The translations under genes and the position numbers were made by a program. This document shows positions 23,419 through 34,339 of a stretch of DNA of 64,000 bases, piece by piece. Under the pieces are notes generated by a model, which was not told the DNA's origin, did no database searches, and worked only from the letters and a program-made list of their open reading frames with translations. Numbering within the stretch: position 1 is the stretch's first letter; each line of letters starts with the position of its first letter. The stretch is from Branchiostoma floridae. Its lineage: Eukaryota; Chordata; Leptocardii; Amphioxiformes; Branchiostomatidae. The DNA is taken from positions 6,203,192 through 6,267,191 of the forward strand of contig NC_049988.1 of NCBI RefSeq assembly GCF_000003815.2, written 5' to 3'.

Positions 23419-26400
23419 CTACCCCCCTCCCGTAGCTGTGTGCCCAGATATGAGTGTATTGTAGTTCACAGACATGTACACACTCTCGTGGTCCCGCAGT
23501 GTACGGATGTAGTTGAACGAGGCCTTGTGGTCGGCGCTCGAGAGGTTCAGCCGACCGTAGATCAGCGACAGGCCGCTGTTACGGGCGTCCTCCACGACGG
23601 CGACCGCCTGGGCGTTGGCGCGCGACGTGATCAAACCGGACTGGGCTGTGGCATTCTGGGAGATTTCCCTTGCTTCGTTTTCGATCTGTTCCACCTGAGA
23701 AAGAAACACAAGACGTCATCCTGGTAGCCAGAATTCTTCAGGCCTCTTCCATTCCCACAGATACATACAGTGCATGAAAAATTTACTGGCCTGAACCAAC
23801 TTTTCACTAGTTCACGATTGAAATGACATACTTCTGTGCATTGCATCCTTTTGTTTGTTTGTCGGGGAGGGGAGGGTTTGGGTGGCATTCTCCCCCTGAA
23901 AATTCTAACCATTAGAAACAGTTGTTTTGCATCATGTGGGCCAATTTTAATGAAATAAATCTAACATTACTTTTTTTCTTTTGATGCAAAACAACAGAAA
24001 AGCTCCCCACACCAGAGACAAATAATATGAAGAGGACTCCAGTAAACAGGGTTGGACAAGTCCACTAGCCAGATTGTACTGTCCAGGGCAAGTGAAAGTG
24101 CTGATCGGGCAAGCACTTGTCCTACACCACTTGTCCAATTGGGCAAGTAAGATGAGTGTGAATTTTATCTACTAATGTTACTTTACAGTCATGGCATCAA
24201 GCATAATGATTGTTCAACACAAAAAAATAGACCCAATAATAAATGAACTCCATTGCTGGAAGTGAAAATACACAGCAAAATGTCATCTATATTTTTGGCA
24301 AGTGACAAGTTGGTTGGGGCAAGAAAATTTTTCATGTGCTTGCCCGATAGGACAAGTGAATGCTAGAACGTTAAACCGTGCAGTAAAACTGGTGAGGTCT
24401 CACTGTATAAACCACTGGCCAAACTCACCTCTGCCTCTGTCTCTTTCCTGACAATGGTGGCATCTTGCAAATACTGTTCCTGTTCAGCATCTAGTAGCTG
24501 TGTTAGGGACAGCAGGAACCTGTCCTGTACATCATTGGGGATCAGCACCTGGAACAGCATTGTATGACAGTTACCATGTTAGGATCAGCACCAACAACAC
24601 CAAAGAACAGCTGTGTTAGGGACAGCGGGAACCTTTATCTCATTTCTACTGTAACAGTTAATCTTGGTCTAGCTTAACAGCTAGAGATAGTTGCGCTGTT
24701 TATGTGAAGATAGCATACTCCACCAAACAGATTCCTTTGTAGCGAAATATGGAGCATTGTTTTGAGTATTGCCCATTCACAGACAAGTAGGTCCAGATTA
24801 AAGTCCGGACCTTCAAGTAGAATTGTTAAAATCCCCCTCACATTAGGCGAAAATCGATCGGACGACGAGTCTGCGAGCTCTAAATTACGATGAGGTATGA
24901 CCCTGATGCCGACGAAGAANNNNNNNNNNNNNNNNNNNNNNNNNNNNNNNNNNNNNNNNNNNNNNNNNNNNNNNNNNNNNNNNNNNNNNNNNNNNNNNNN
25001 NNNNNNNNNNNNNNNNNNNGTCAATGGGCTCTGGACATGAACTGATCTGTAAGCTCTATATGCAATATATACTTTTCTGACACAAAACAATGCAAAACAT
25101 GGTGGTGCATTCCTTCGTAAAGTAATGAAACGTCGTCGATCCTTTCAGGGCATTACGTCTTCATCGACTCTTCAGGACATCAAATTTACCACAAAGCACG
25201 GCTTGTCAGCTATGGCTTACCTGCCTCAGACACGTGCAAGGTAAAGGGAGCTTGTGGGTTTTATTGGGAGACCTATTCTACTGGGTATTGAACCTATCTG
25301 AAAACTGTAAGCAGTTAAAAAAACTGCGCGATTATTGCATTAACGTTATACGGCATCTGTATCTGGTTCGTGCATCGTCGTAAGTTAGAGCTCGCAGACT
25401 CGTCGTCCGATCGATTTTCGCCTAATGTGAGGGGGGTATAATGAACCTTTGAGTTCCAAGAAAATAGCAAGCAAAAGCAGAAGAGAAAGTTTTAATGCAG
25501 CATTTCTGCTTCTATAATAACAGGATGTGAGAACAAAATGAAGAAGAGATGGTGAAACAAGAAGTGTTCTAAAATGGCACCATTGTCTACCTACCCTCCC
25601 TATCTGGAAGTATTTGACATCCACAAATAGCCCCTTGTCCTCTTTAGTGCAGGTGTCGTAAGGTTTACAGCCTGATACACAACCTGGAACAACAACAACA
25701 ACAACAAACTCTCAATACAATAAAACAAAAACTGTAGCATAAATTTATACTTGTATACCCAAGGGTAAGGGTGTATGGGGACCAGTAATAAAAACAGTTT
25801 TTTTTTTCCTTTTGAACCTGTCTGTTTAAATGGGACCATATAGAGAAAGAATAACAGTATCTGACTTTGGACAATAATAGGAAATGAATACATTATATCA
25901 GTAGGCGTAAACACGTTTTGGGGCTTACCAAGAAAATAACAAGAACGAAGTCTAAGAGTTTATAATACTTTACACCACAAGTGAGAAGTTCAGAAGCAGT
26001 TAGCATTTTTACATGAAGATACAGGATTTTAGAATGTCAGGGAGAGTCGGATACCCTAACAAACAGATTCCTTTATACTTTATAGGGAAATTGACCACTG
26101 TAGTATGAGTATCGCCCATTCACAAGTTTTCACAGTCAATTAGGTCCAGGTTCAAGTCTGGACCTGATCCTTGGGACCAGTGAACTGAACCCGTAACTGG
26201 ATTTTGAGTACCCACCTCTACCCAGGGGTGTACAGCTTAGAATGGTGGACTCAAAATAAGCAAAACTGTACAATACTGCTTAGAGCTGTGTACCTAAATA
26301 AATAACAGGCATAGGTACACGGGTTTAGGTACAGGTCTAGACCTGCACCTGTATCTAAACAAGTTTGGTCAATTACCTGTAAGTTATAAATGTAGCAAAT

Positions 26401-26967
26401 TGTCTTTTTTAGAGAGAAATTGTCACCTTTGTGTGAGGATTTGGATATTTGAACCCCAAAACAAAGTTTTCATAATTTTCAACTGCAAGATAATCACAAT
26501 TGTCATCTTTGATTTGGAATTCACTTAATGATATTATAATCTTTAGTCTCAAAAAGCGATGTTCAATAGTGATTTAGTTTCTTAAGGTACAGGTACAGGT
26601 ACACAGATGTTTTGGTCCGGACCTGGGTACGGTACACGTATGGGTGTTTAGGTACACAGCCCAAAATACCACGTGGAGTTACACCATGGGGACACTGTTC
26701 CATGTACCTTCAGTTGAGTCAGCACAGTCCTGTTTACAGCAGGTCCCCCCCAGTCGGAGTTTGACAGCAGCTGCCAGCGTGTCCTCAACAAGCTTCCTCT
26801 CACCGATGTACTGTCTGGTGTTGAACTGGGGCGCGGCGCCCTACAGGGGGAGGGGGAAATAGAGGTAAACATTCTACCGGCACAATGGCCTAGTGGGTAG
26901 AGTGTAATCGCCTTTCATTCGGTAGGCTGTGAGTTTGATCCCTGGCAGAGTCATATCAAACACTGAA

Positions 26968-26998
<31 letters not shown>

Positions 26999-29900
26999 AT
27001 GTGTGTATGCGTGTGTGCACAGATGTGTGAGTGTGTGTGTATTTGTGTGTGCATGTATCAGTGACTGTATCAATGTCTGTGTGTGTATCACATGTGTGTG
27101 TGTGTGTGTTTGTGTGCATGCATGTACATGTTTATGTAACATGGTAAAGATATTAAAGGATAAAACTGATTACTCTTGAAAGATTTTCAACTAAAGATAA
27201 AGGTCATTAACAGCACATTGTGATGGTTACAATCATTTGAACTTCAGGTAGTTCCCAGCATGTGTTGGCCCTGTACCAGTTAGTCCCAAAGTCAATATTT
27301 CAACATGTTTGTATACCTTGATGGCGTCGATAGCGCTGGTCCTGATGACGGGATGGTAGAACCTATCGTACGTCGCGTGAAGCAGCGGCATGTCGTCCTT
27401 ACGCAGGAAGTATTGGAACCTACACGTCACCTGGATCTAATCACGGGGACGGGGCAGAGAAATAACAACCGTTAGAACAAGACTAATGTCTAGAACTCCT
27501 TCATTCAAGTTAAGGGAATGTCGCTAAAACAAGATTTATTAATTACTATACTTAATTCTCAATGTCACCAATGACAAAAACACAGTATCTACAGTGAAAC
27601 CTGCCTTAGGGGTCACCTGAGTATAGGGGCCACCTGGCCATTGCGGTCAGTTTTTGTCGGTCCCTTGAATTTTCCCCATTGACCTAAGCATTAAGAAATA
27701 GTCTATAGCGGTCACCTGTCGAATGCGGTCGCGGCCAGACGATTTTCGGTCCGGCCGCTATGCCAACACTGCCGATAGCGGTCACCTGGCCGGCCGCGTT
27801 ACGCCACGCTAAACCCACGCGGGGTTCACTTTTTTTTTTTCAATTTCTGCAATATATCAGCAAAATGTAGGCTCAACTTGGAAGATTTACGAAGGAAACA
27901 TTGAATAAAGAAACAGTATACAAAATTATGTGATTTTATGCGAAGTTTTTCCACCCAAGTTGTTGGCGTTTTTTCTCGCCCCAGACTCTTTGCACTGTAC
28001 CCTTCTCTACATCGTCATTTCTGTGCAGACTGGAAGACTATATGGACAGATTTTACAAGTAGACCATCCGTTCATGTATCTGATGTTATATGTTCTTGAA
28101 ATCCATGTACGCTGGTCTAATTTTCGTATTCCGCGGGCCAAAAATATCGGCATCTTATTTGCGTGATTTTCCAAGATGGCGTCGCTGCAGCAAATGAACA
28201 AGTTCAATTGGGGTCAGTGGACGAGTCCATTTTTACCAAGGTAAAATTTCGCAAAAAGAATTCTGATGTATAGCATAAAATACGGTAATTATGGTATAGA
28301 AATGATTAAAATCAATTAAATCACCATTATTTATGCGAGAACTAGACTTAGTTGGATTTTTGTCAAAGAAATAAGCCTACGTAGAGAAAGTTTTATTTCG
28401 TCGTGACCATCTCGGCATAATGGCACATGCAGACAAGTCAAGCCAAGCCTTCGTGAACAAATGAAAGTTTTTGTGGTGTTTTGATGCTTAGAAATGATTA
28501 TGAACTTGTCATCAGTAGTGATTGAACGTCAAATTTTTGCCGGCAACTAGCGGCATTTACAAGATTTGTCTATTCGATTGGCAAAGTTGCCGGAGACTCG
28601 CGCTGTGACCCAAGCTCTCAGAAAAAGTGAGATCGAGGAACAAAGGAAAATGGCGGCGCTGACTTCGTGTTCAGACAATTCCAACTGGATAAAAGACAAG
28701 AGAACCAAGCAAATGTCTGTCAGTTTTGACTCAGACGTACGATGTCGAAGGCTTCGACTCCCGAGGGACACGCATTGACGTTGGTAATTCGGCAGATTCC
28801 GAGAACGGCAAGACTCAGATTAGTGTCGGACTCAGATTAGAGTTAATGTCTAATAACGTACATGTAACGTTATGTCTTCTCTCTAAATCGTTAATGTCAT
28901 GATTGGCATACATTTTACTATACAGAAATAAGGGAACAGCTACAGTGCTGTAGCAGTCGTAGTAATTCAAATGTATTTCATTAAACTGTTTGTTTTAAAC
29001 TCATATTTAGTTTAAATGTATAACCTTAATAATATTGTCAATAAATACTCAGTGGAAGCTGAGTGCCTTGTCACTTATTGCTTGTGGTGAAATGTACCTT
29101 TTTGGCTATACTGCCTATAGGGGCCACCTGCCCATAGGGGCCAAATTTGGCCAGTCCCTTGAGTGACCCCTATAGACAGGTTTCACTGTACTTGATACTG
29201 TAAGTCTCTTTATTTCCGGGGTGTTTTTAGATTCGCGGTATTCGCGGAGACCTTCGTGCCGCGAATCTACTTCTCCGCGGATGTGTTTGGTGCAAATGTG
29301 CCCCCCTCCCCAAATTCACGGCCGACCTCGAGATACTAGTAAGATAAAAGAAAGGAGTGATGCAAAAACAACACATATGCGGTCATGTATAAAACGATAT
29401 CAAAATTTTATTCAAAGTATACATATGTACACAAGTAATACCTGGCTTCAATAATTTAGTTACTTCTTACCAAGAACAGTAAAGGAAAACAAAATCGGCC
29501 GCATACCGCGTGCCGAAAAAAAATAATTTACGAGGCCTGTGACGCGCAGCATTCTCGTAACATCGGATCACTTTGAAGTTCTATTCCAGCGCCAATGTCT
29601 TCTTCCATAACTTCGGTTTACACTCCATCATATTCTTACTGAAATATACTTTAATAGTAGCTGCCGATGACCACTGTTTGATTCACAGAATTCGAAAATG
29701 CAAAGCTGCAAAGTTGTCTGAAACCTCGATCGCCATAATCCTTTGTTCTTGACGAGCTTGGCTTGGAATCAAGACGCCGAGAAAAAGACAAAAAAATCAT
29801 GCCTACAGTTTCTATAAAATGTTCACCCTGTGCTCCAGTTATCAACCAACCTGTATTTGACCTTTTTATTCCTGAATCGATGTTTGCACTTCCATAGAAA

Positions 29901-31550
29901 GTCTCTTTTAAACAACCGAAATCCGACGCTTCTACAAGCTTGTTGTGACTAGCTTGGGATTTCCCAAGCAGCATGGGCGAACACTTTTTTAAAAGAAAAT
30001 ACAGACACCTTTACTTGTCAAATGAATAAAGTATAAAATCACACACTCCTTAGATATATGTCATTTATAGTCATACAACATATGTGATAAATAGTTGTGC
30101 ATTTTTATATGGTTAAATTAGAGCACAATTTCACTGCTGGAAGCATTTTCACCCATACTATAATCGACTGTCCCGATGACCCTACATGACCTCCAAGGCG
30201 CCATCTTGCCAATCTGTGCCGCCGTCAGAACTAAGCACAAACTTGCCAATTTCTCCTTGATTTCTCGCTAATTAACATTGTCTCAACATTTTCGAGATTT
30301 TCCTGACCATGCAAAAGTGAAATACTACCGAAAATGATTAATATTGCCTTACGGACTGTCGGTAAATTCGCCGAAAAAAAATTGTTCAACCCACGTGTTA
30401 TTACGCGTAAACTTGCGCTAGCGCTAAGTACTCGGTCGCGAACTCTTTTTCCCACACATCGTCCACCGCGAATCTGAAGACAGCGCGGATTGGTCATTTG
30501 ACCGAAACCGCGGATTTTAGGCGCCGCGGATCTAAAGAGACTTACAGTATTAACTGACAACAATTTGATTTTTACCATATGGTTGAGAAATTTCAAACAC
30601 TGGAAACTTTTAATTAGTACTTTGACAAGTTGTTTCATCCAACACTTTCAATTTTTGTTTTTATACAAGATGTTATTTCACAGCTAGAAACATTTTGTAC
30701 CTTACAAATACTTCTCAATATTCTTTTTTTCTTTAGGAACACATACCTTATTTTCTAAAATGAAGTTGTATTAATGAGTTAATCTTAATGATCAAAGCAC
30801 CAAAAATTCAGCTATCATATTTAAGGGTCATGATATTAATTAGACTCACCTCCAGCTTATCAAAGGAGAAAATGGCAATGTTCGTGAGCTCCTCAAAGTG
30901 GGCGTCGGCCTGAAACACCTTAAACTCGTAGTCTGGTCCCACAAAGTGTCTCCCGCTGCTGTACACCTTCTCAAGACTCACTGTTCCTGTCGACTTCCTC
31001 TTTAAGAAACCATACTGCAGGGGGAAGACGTTACAGTCAGGTGTGTTAATGAAGGTTAGACATACAGGTAATGATATACTCAAGCAACTGGACTTCAAAC
31101 AAATGACTAAAAACACACAGCAGAGTAATTGGGCATACCGAATAGTATAGTATATTCTTTTTTTTTTGCATCTTCGTATTTGACTTGGAATTTGGAGTTT
31201 GACACTCTACGACATTAGCATCTATTTTCCGATATATATATATATTTTTTTTTTTCAATTTATGGCATACATGTACTCATTTTTTTGCAGCTGCTTTTTA
31301 TGATGTACAGAATGGACAAAAACTATTTTTTAACAGAGGAACATTGATGAGCATGCGCGGATGTCATGTTATCAAATCAAATTGGTCCACTGGCACAAAT
31401 AACTACAAGGGTTGCAAACGTTACCTGATAGTACTGTAGATCGGAGAAGCTGAGTGGGACCAGAATCACGACCAACAGGGCGATGATTCCAACCGGAATC
31501 CCGATGATGTACGCCCACTTACTAGCGTCTCCCATGATGCTTCAGGCTCT
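23419..31550 (-). CDS. SPFH/band-7 domain membrane protein with signal anchor and Cys-rich insert
   Basis: Seven coding exons on the minus strand: 31535-31425 (ATG), 31014-30850, 27430-27317, 26840-26708, 25683-25595, 24548-24429 and 23694-23419 (TAG). All junctions are GT-AG and in phase, giving 335 residues. The first exon also has about 15 nt of 5'UTR after an acceptor at 31551. Residues 8-29 (GIPVGIIALLVVILV) form one membrane span. Residues 38-215 resemble stomatin/prohibitin/flotillin (SPFH) domains, and 215-290 form an Ala/Glu/Gln-rich helix, as in band-7 proteins. Odd features: six cysteines at 164, 165, 169, 176, 180 and 186, and N-glycosylation sequons at 258 and 294, which suggest the domain faces the lumen or outside. 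SPFH proteins scaffold membrane microdomains. I do not recognise a named orthologue. Confidence 0.88.
24050..24370. repeat. Inverted-arm interspersed repeat (CAAGTCC/GGACAAG)
   Basis: Words such as GGACAAGT, GGGCAAG and their complements recur in opposite orientation near 24050-24150 and 24295-24360, with an AT-rich centre. This suggests a decayed MITE in the last intron of the SPFH gene. Confidence 0.35.
24833..25435. mobile_element. TIR element with about 55-bp termini (contains gap)
   Basis: The left end starts CCCCCTCACATTAGGCGAAA and the right end is its complement; the match runs about 55 bp to a TCTAA/TTAGA border. The interior includes a 100-N gap (24920-25019), so true length is unknown. 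It is in an intron of the SPFH gene. Confidence 0.75.
24920..25019. other. Assembly gap (100 N)
   Basis: Run of N, the size conventionally used for unknown gaps. It falls inside a TIR transposon. Confidence 0.99.
26050..26640. repeat. Dispersed GGTACAGGTACAGG-type and GGTACC-family repeats
   Basis: 26050-26225 is an inverted copy of the 20140-20390 family. 26290-26350 and 26585-26645 carry AGGTACAGGTACAGG-like words; related words also occur near 19190-19260 in the MRPS35 intron. Non-coding, in an SPFH gene intron. Confidence 0.4.
26878..26950 (+). mobile_element. tRNA-derived SINE head followed by (TG)n
   Basis: GGCCTAGTGGGTAGAGTG (A-box-like) and GAGTTTGATCC (B-box-like) are spaced as in tRNA and followed by a short unique tail and a TG-rich microsatellite. 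The sequence does not fold as an intact tRNA, so this is a SINE relic rather than a tRNA gene. Confidence 0.6.
26968..27125. repeat. (TG)n microsatellite
   Basis: TG/TGTG tract with interruptions in an intron of the SPFH gene. The Val/Cys-rich or His/Thr-rich open frames read from it are artefacts. Confidence 0.9.
27592..29188. mobile_element. Non-autonomous pogo/Tc1-like DNA transposon
   Basis: TIRs CAGTGAAACCTG at both ends (27592 and complement ending 29188), with TA on each side. GGGGCCACCTG-like blocks repeat inside each terminus. CAGTG..AACC termini with TA duplications are typical of pogo/Tigger elements. The 1597-bp body has no transposase; an open frame at 28540-28778 (RKSEIEEQRKMAAL) is of unknown meaning. 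It is in an intron of the SPFH gene. Confidence 0.75.
29198..30547. mobile_element. Second TIR transposon (CTGTAAGTCTCTTTA family)
   Basis: The left end CTGTAAGTCTCTTTA and the complement of the right end match over 15 bp, then both continue with CCGCGG/ATTCGCGGT words. TA flanks both ends (29196-29197, 30548-30549). 1350 bp, no transposase seen. It starts only 9 bp after the end of the pogo-like element. Confidence 0.75.
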
Positions 31551-31716
31551 CTGTAAGGCACAGACTGCTGGGAAGAGATAAAAAATACCACACATATAGT
31601 AAAGAAATTTACATAACAATACACACCATTTGCTAAATTCAGAAGACCTGCCTACATGTTTCGAAGGAGGTTAGCCTGTACATCCTTTTTCCATAGGACG
31701 TTACGTTAGCAGGCTA

Positions 31717-31882
31717 CTGTATATGCATTTGAAGTTCGCAGTGGATTTAAGTTCGCGGTAACACCATAGACTGCAGTCTAATACCATAATAGAAAAATGT
31801 TCGCGGTGGTTTTAAGTTCGCGGTGAAGTGGTCACCGCAGAAACCGCGAACATTAATCCACAGCGAACATTTCTGCATTTAC
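31717..31882. mobile_element. CTGTAAATGCA-family MITE, copy 3
   Basis: It begins CTGTATATGCATTTGAAGTT, contains TTCGCGGTGGTTTTAAGTTC, and ends TTTCTGCATTTAC, the inverted terminus. It lies between the first coding exon and the putative 5'UTR exon of the SPFH gene. Confidence 0.65.
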
Positions 31883-32049
31883 GATTTTTAGATTCCACAT
31901 ACTTTATCTAGGGAAAGCTGTCTATTGGTTATTCTTGTGCATGTAAGACGTGTATGCACGTGACCAAATTTTTCGAAATTGCTTTCCTTGATTTTAGCGT
32001 AATGCCTAGTGGGTTCTTCTGAATTTGTCGTAATTCATGTTAACAGTAT

Positions 32050-32085
32050 GACAACCCCCCGGGCCCATGCAGACCCTCAGATAGA
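32050..32085. repeat. Solitary end of the AGGGTCTGCATG element
   Basis: CCCATGCAGACCCTCAG matches the right terminus of the hAT-like element at 14326-15573. Only the end is present. Confidence 0.5.
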
Positions 32086-32433
32086 GTTACTGTAAGTAGT
32101 TGTTTTCCTAAATTCAGAGCAACAACAACACTATTCTTACTTGCATGAGGAACATAGGTTTGTCGGCTCTCCTAAACTCGAGTTCTGTTCCTAAAACAAG
32201 GACCTTAACTGTAGTACCCACCGTGGGTACGACACCACATGGTTTCAATGCCGCTTTCAAAACACAAAAGTCAAGCCATATTTTTTGTAACGTAATACTA
32301 ATAGTACTCGTGTAGGCTGCACGATATCAAAACAATGAGTCTTTTGATACACGTACGGACTAAATTTTCCCCAAAGAATATGTCAAGAGCTAAAACAAGC
32401 TACCATCCTAACGAATCTCGCCTTTAAACTTAC

Positions 32434-32520
32434 CAGAAAGTCCAGTCAAAGCGATGCTAGGAGGTGTTCATAGTTCAGAGCCACACCTCTTGTCTTGGTC
32501 TTTTCCGTCTTCCCTAAAAA
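32434..32520 (-). other. Putative 5'UTR exon of the SPFH gene
   Basis: The minus strand has a strong donor, CTTTCTG|GTAAGT, with the exon side at 32434. The next acceptor downstream is TTACAG at 31551, directly before the ATG exon. The 5' limit is not determined. It contains only a tiny upstream ATG frame. Confidence 0.5.
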
Positions 32521-32753
32521 ATTACGAACGCAACGAAACGGAACGCATTTATAAATAAATTGACCACCTAAAATGAGCTTTATGTAATAAAAACCTACGA
32601 GACTCAACACTACAGTAGATAATTGTTTAAAACAAATGTATTTTCATTTTGTTTCAAGTCATCAAAGATATGATTGTTTTCATAACGTGAATTTATAGGT
32701 GAATAAAGCTCTGGTACGTTTGTATGCGGTTTGACATGCCCCACCCCAGGCTG

Positions 32754-32767
32754 GTCACCATGGCAAC
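32754..32767. promoter_or_regulatory. RFX X-box motif
   Basis: GTCACCATGGCAAC fits the published X-box consensus GTHNYYATRRNAAC at every position. RFX factors bind such sites upstream of ciliary genes. It lies about 230 bp upstream of the putative SPFH 5'UTR exon. Confidence 0.6.
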
Positions 32768-32981
32768 TGCTGACGCACCTATCAATGCTATCTCAAAGGG
32801 GCACTTTTCTCAAGTCCCACTTTGATCGAAAAATAGATTTTAACTTCTTCTTTGATGCAAAACCTTTGGTCTCTTTCTATATCGACCTGGTGTTATAATA
32901 ACAATGATAATAGTATAATTCTATTTACCTACATGAATCACTCGATCTCCATCTCTATGTGCAGTTCCCACGATAATTAAG

Positions 32982-33485
32982 TGTAACGGCCATGACCTTT
33001 GACATATGAGATAATTAGGTAATGACCGTCTAGACCATATGAGGAGGAGCTTACATTAGCATATTAGGTAATCCCTGATTGGCTGGATGCCGACAGCATC
33101 CAACCAGCTTACCTGTGATGGGCGGAGTTATGCAACCTATTGTCATGCTAGTTAACCTTAGAGATTGTATGAAGAGATTTAGTCAGTCGGTGCCCCAAGG
33201 ACTCAGGTGAGGTTGTTTTAGTAGGGCTTCGTCCCTCTGTTGGATTGTGTACTAGTTAGTTAGTTAGACCAACTCTCTCTGTAAATATACTTAGATCTCT
33301 GTGTCATTATCCTAGACCTGTATCCTGTAACTTGCTGTAGTCCTAAGTGAAACACATTGTATTATATGTTACTTGAGTTTAGCATAGGTTGAATAAACAC
33401 GGCTCACAAATAGTAATCGACTGGTTTGGCTGAGTTCCTGATAAGTTAATATAGGACTTAGATACCAAACAACCCTATCGTTTCA
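32982..33485 (+). repeat. Ty3/gypsy LTR, element A 5' copy
   Basis: 504 bp, starting TGTAACGGCC and ending TTTCA. It contains a polyadenylation signal (GAATAAACAC) near its 3' part. It is followed after one base by TGGTTCCTACACCGGG, a candidate primer-binding site. By eye it is identical over about 499 bp to the LTR at 43906-44404. Confidence 0.9.
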
Positions 33486-34339
33486 ATGGTTCCTACACCG
33501 GGTTTGTGAATAACCGTGTTTTACAATCTTATGTTAGCCTCTGTAACGTAGTAAACTTTCCAAACTTTGAATTTATAGTTCCTGTTTGTGCTTTGCTCGC
33601 CCGTGTTACGCGCTTCGGATTTTTCTCCGGCCCATTTCAAACACTTAGCTAGTTAGTCCTTACCGGCAGTTTTCTGCATTTAGCGCTGTTGTTCCTTCTT
33701 CTATGCGTTAGAAATTTGCTGTCCTACCTATTTTGAACCTGCTAAATTCTTGATTTTGGGTAGGACAGACGCATATTTTGCATTGTAAATTTCATTGTTC
33801 CTGGGTAGCGTGGATTGCCAATTTGGGTCCAAAATTTTGTTCTTGATTCCCACCGACTGCTTTGCTTTAGTCGTGCGTAGTTTCTTCCCGGCATATTCAA
33901 ATCTTAGCGTAGGCTTAGTGTGCAAAACCTTTGCTTTGTGTACATTTGGTTTTGAAATTTTTGGCTTGGCCGGACAAACTCTGCTAATTAATTGCTCATA
34001 GTGACCATTTGGCACCGTCTACACTAAATTTGCATAGACGCCATTGTCATTCACGCATATTGTTATCACCCCAGCGCGCACTGCCATGCCATGTCTTTTG
34101 TTCTTATTCCTGTCTTTTGTTCTCATCTGCTGTGAAATGCCCTATCTTTTGTGATTCTGCCCTGGCCAGGTGACAATTGCCCAACCTGTGAAATAGCTGC
34201 TTTTGTCTATTTGGTGAGAATTTTGAAAGATTTGCCAACTGTTGTTTTTTGCAGTGGTCCCTAATTTGCATCCAAATTTGTCAGGTCTGATCCTATTGTT
34301 CCTCTCCAAAATCTGTTGGTTTAGGCACATCTGAATTTT
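33486..34339 (+). mobile_element. Ty3/gypsy element A leader, truncated
   Basis: This matches the leader of the long element at 45365-46220 nearly base for base, including the GGACAAACTCTGCTAATTAA region. Similarity stops at 34339 within CTGAATTTT, before the gag start. Confidence 0.9.

Noticed and set aside
26878-26950. tRNA gene
   Set aside because: A- and B-box-like words are present but arm pairing is poor and the sequence runs into a SINE tail and microsatellite.
26874-27142. Open frames rich in Thr/His or Val/Cys
   Set aside because: They are translations of a TG microsatellite and carry no constraint.
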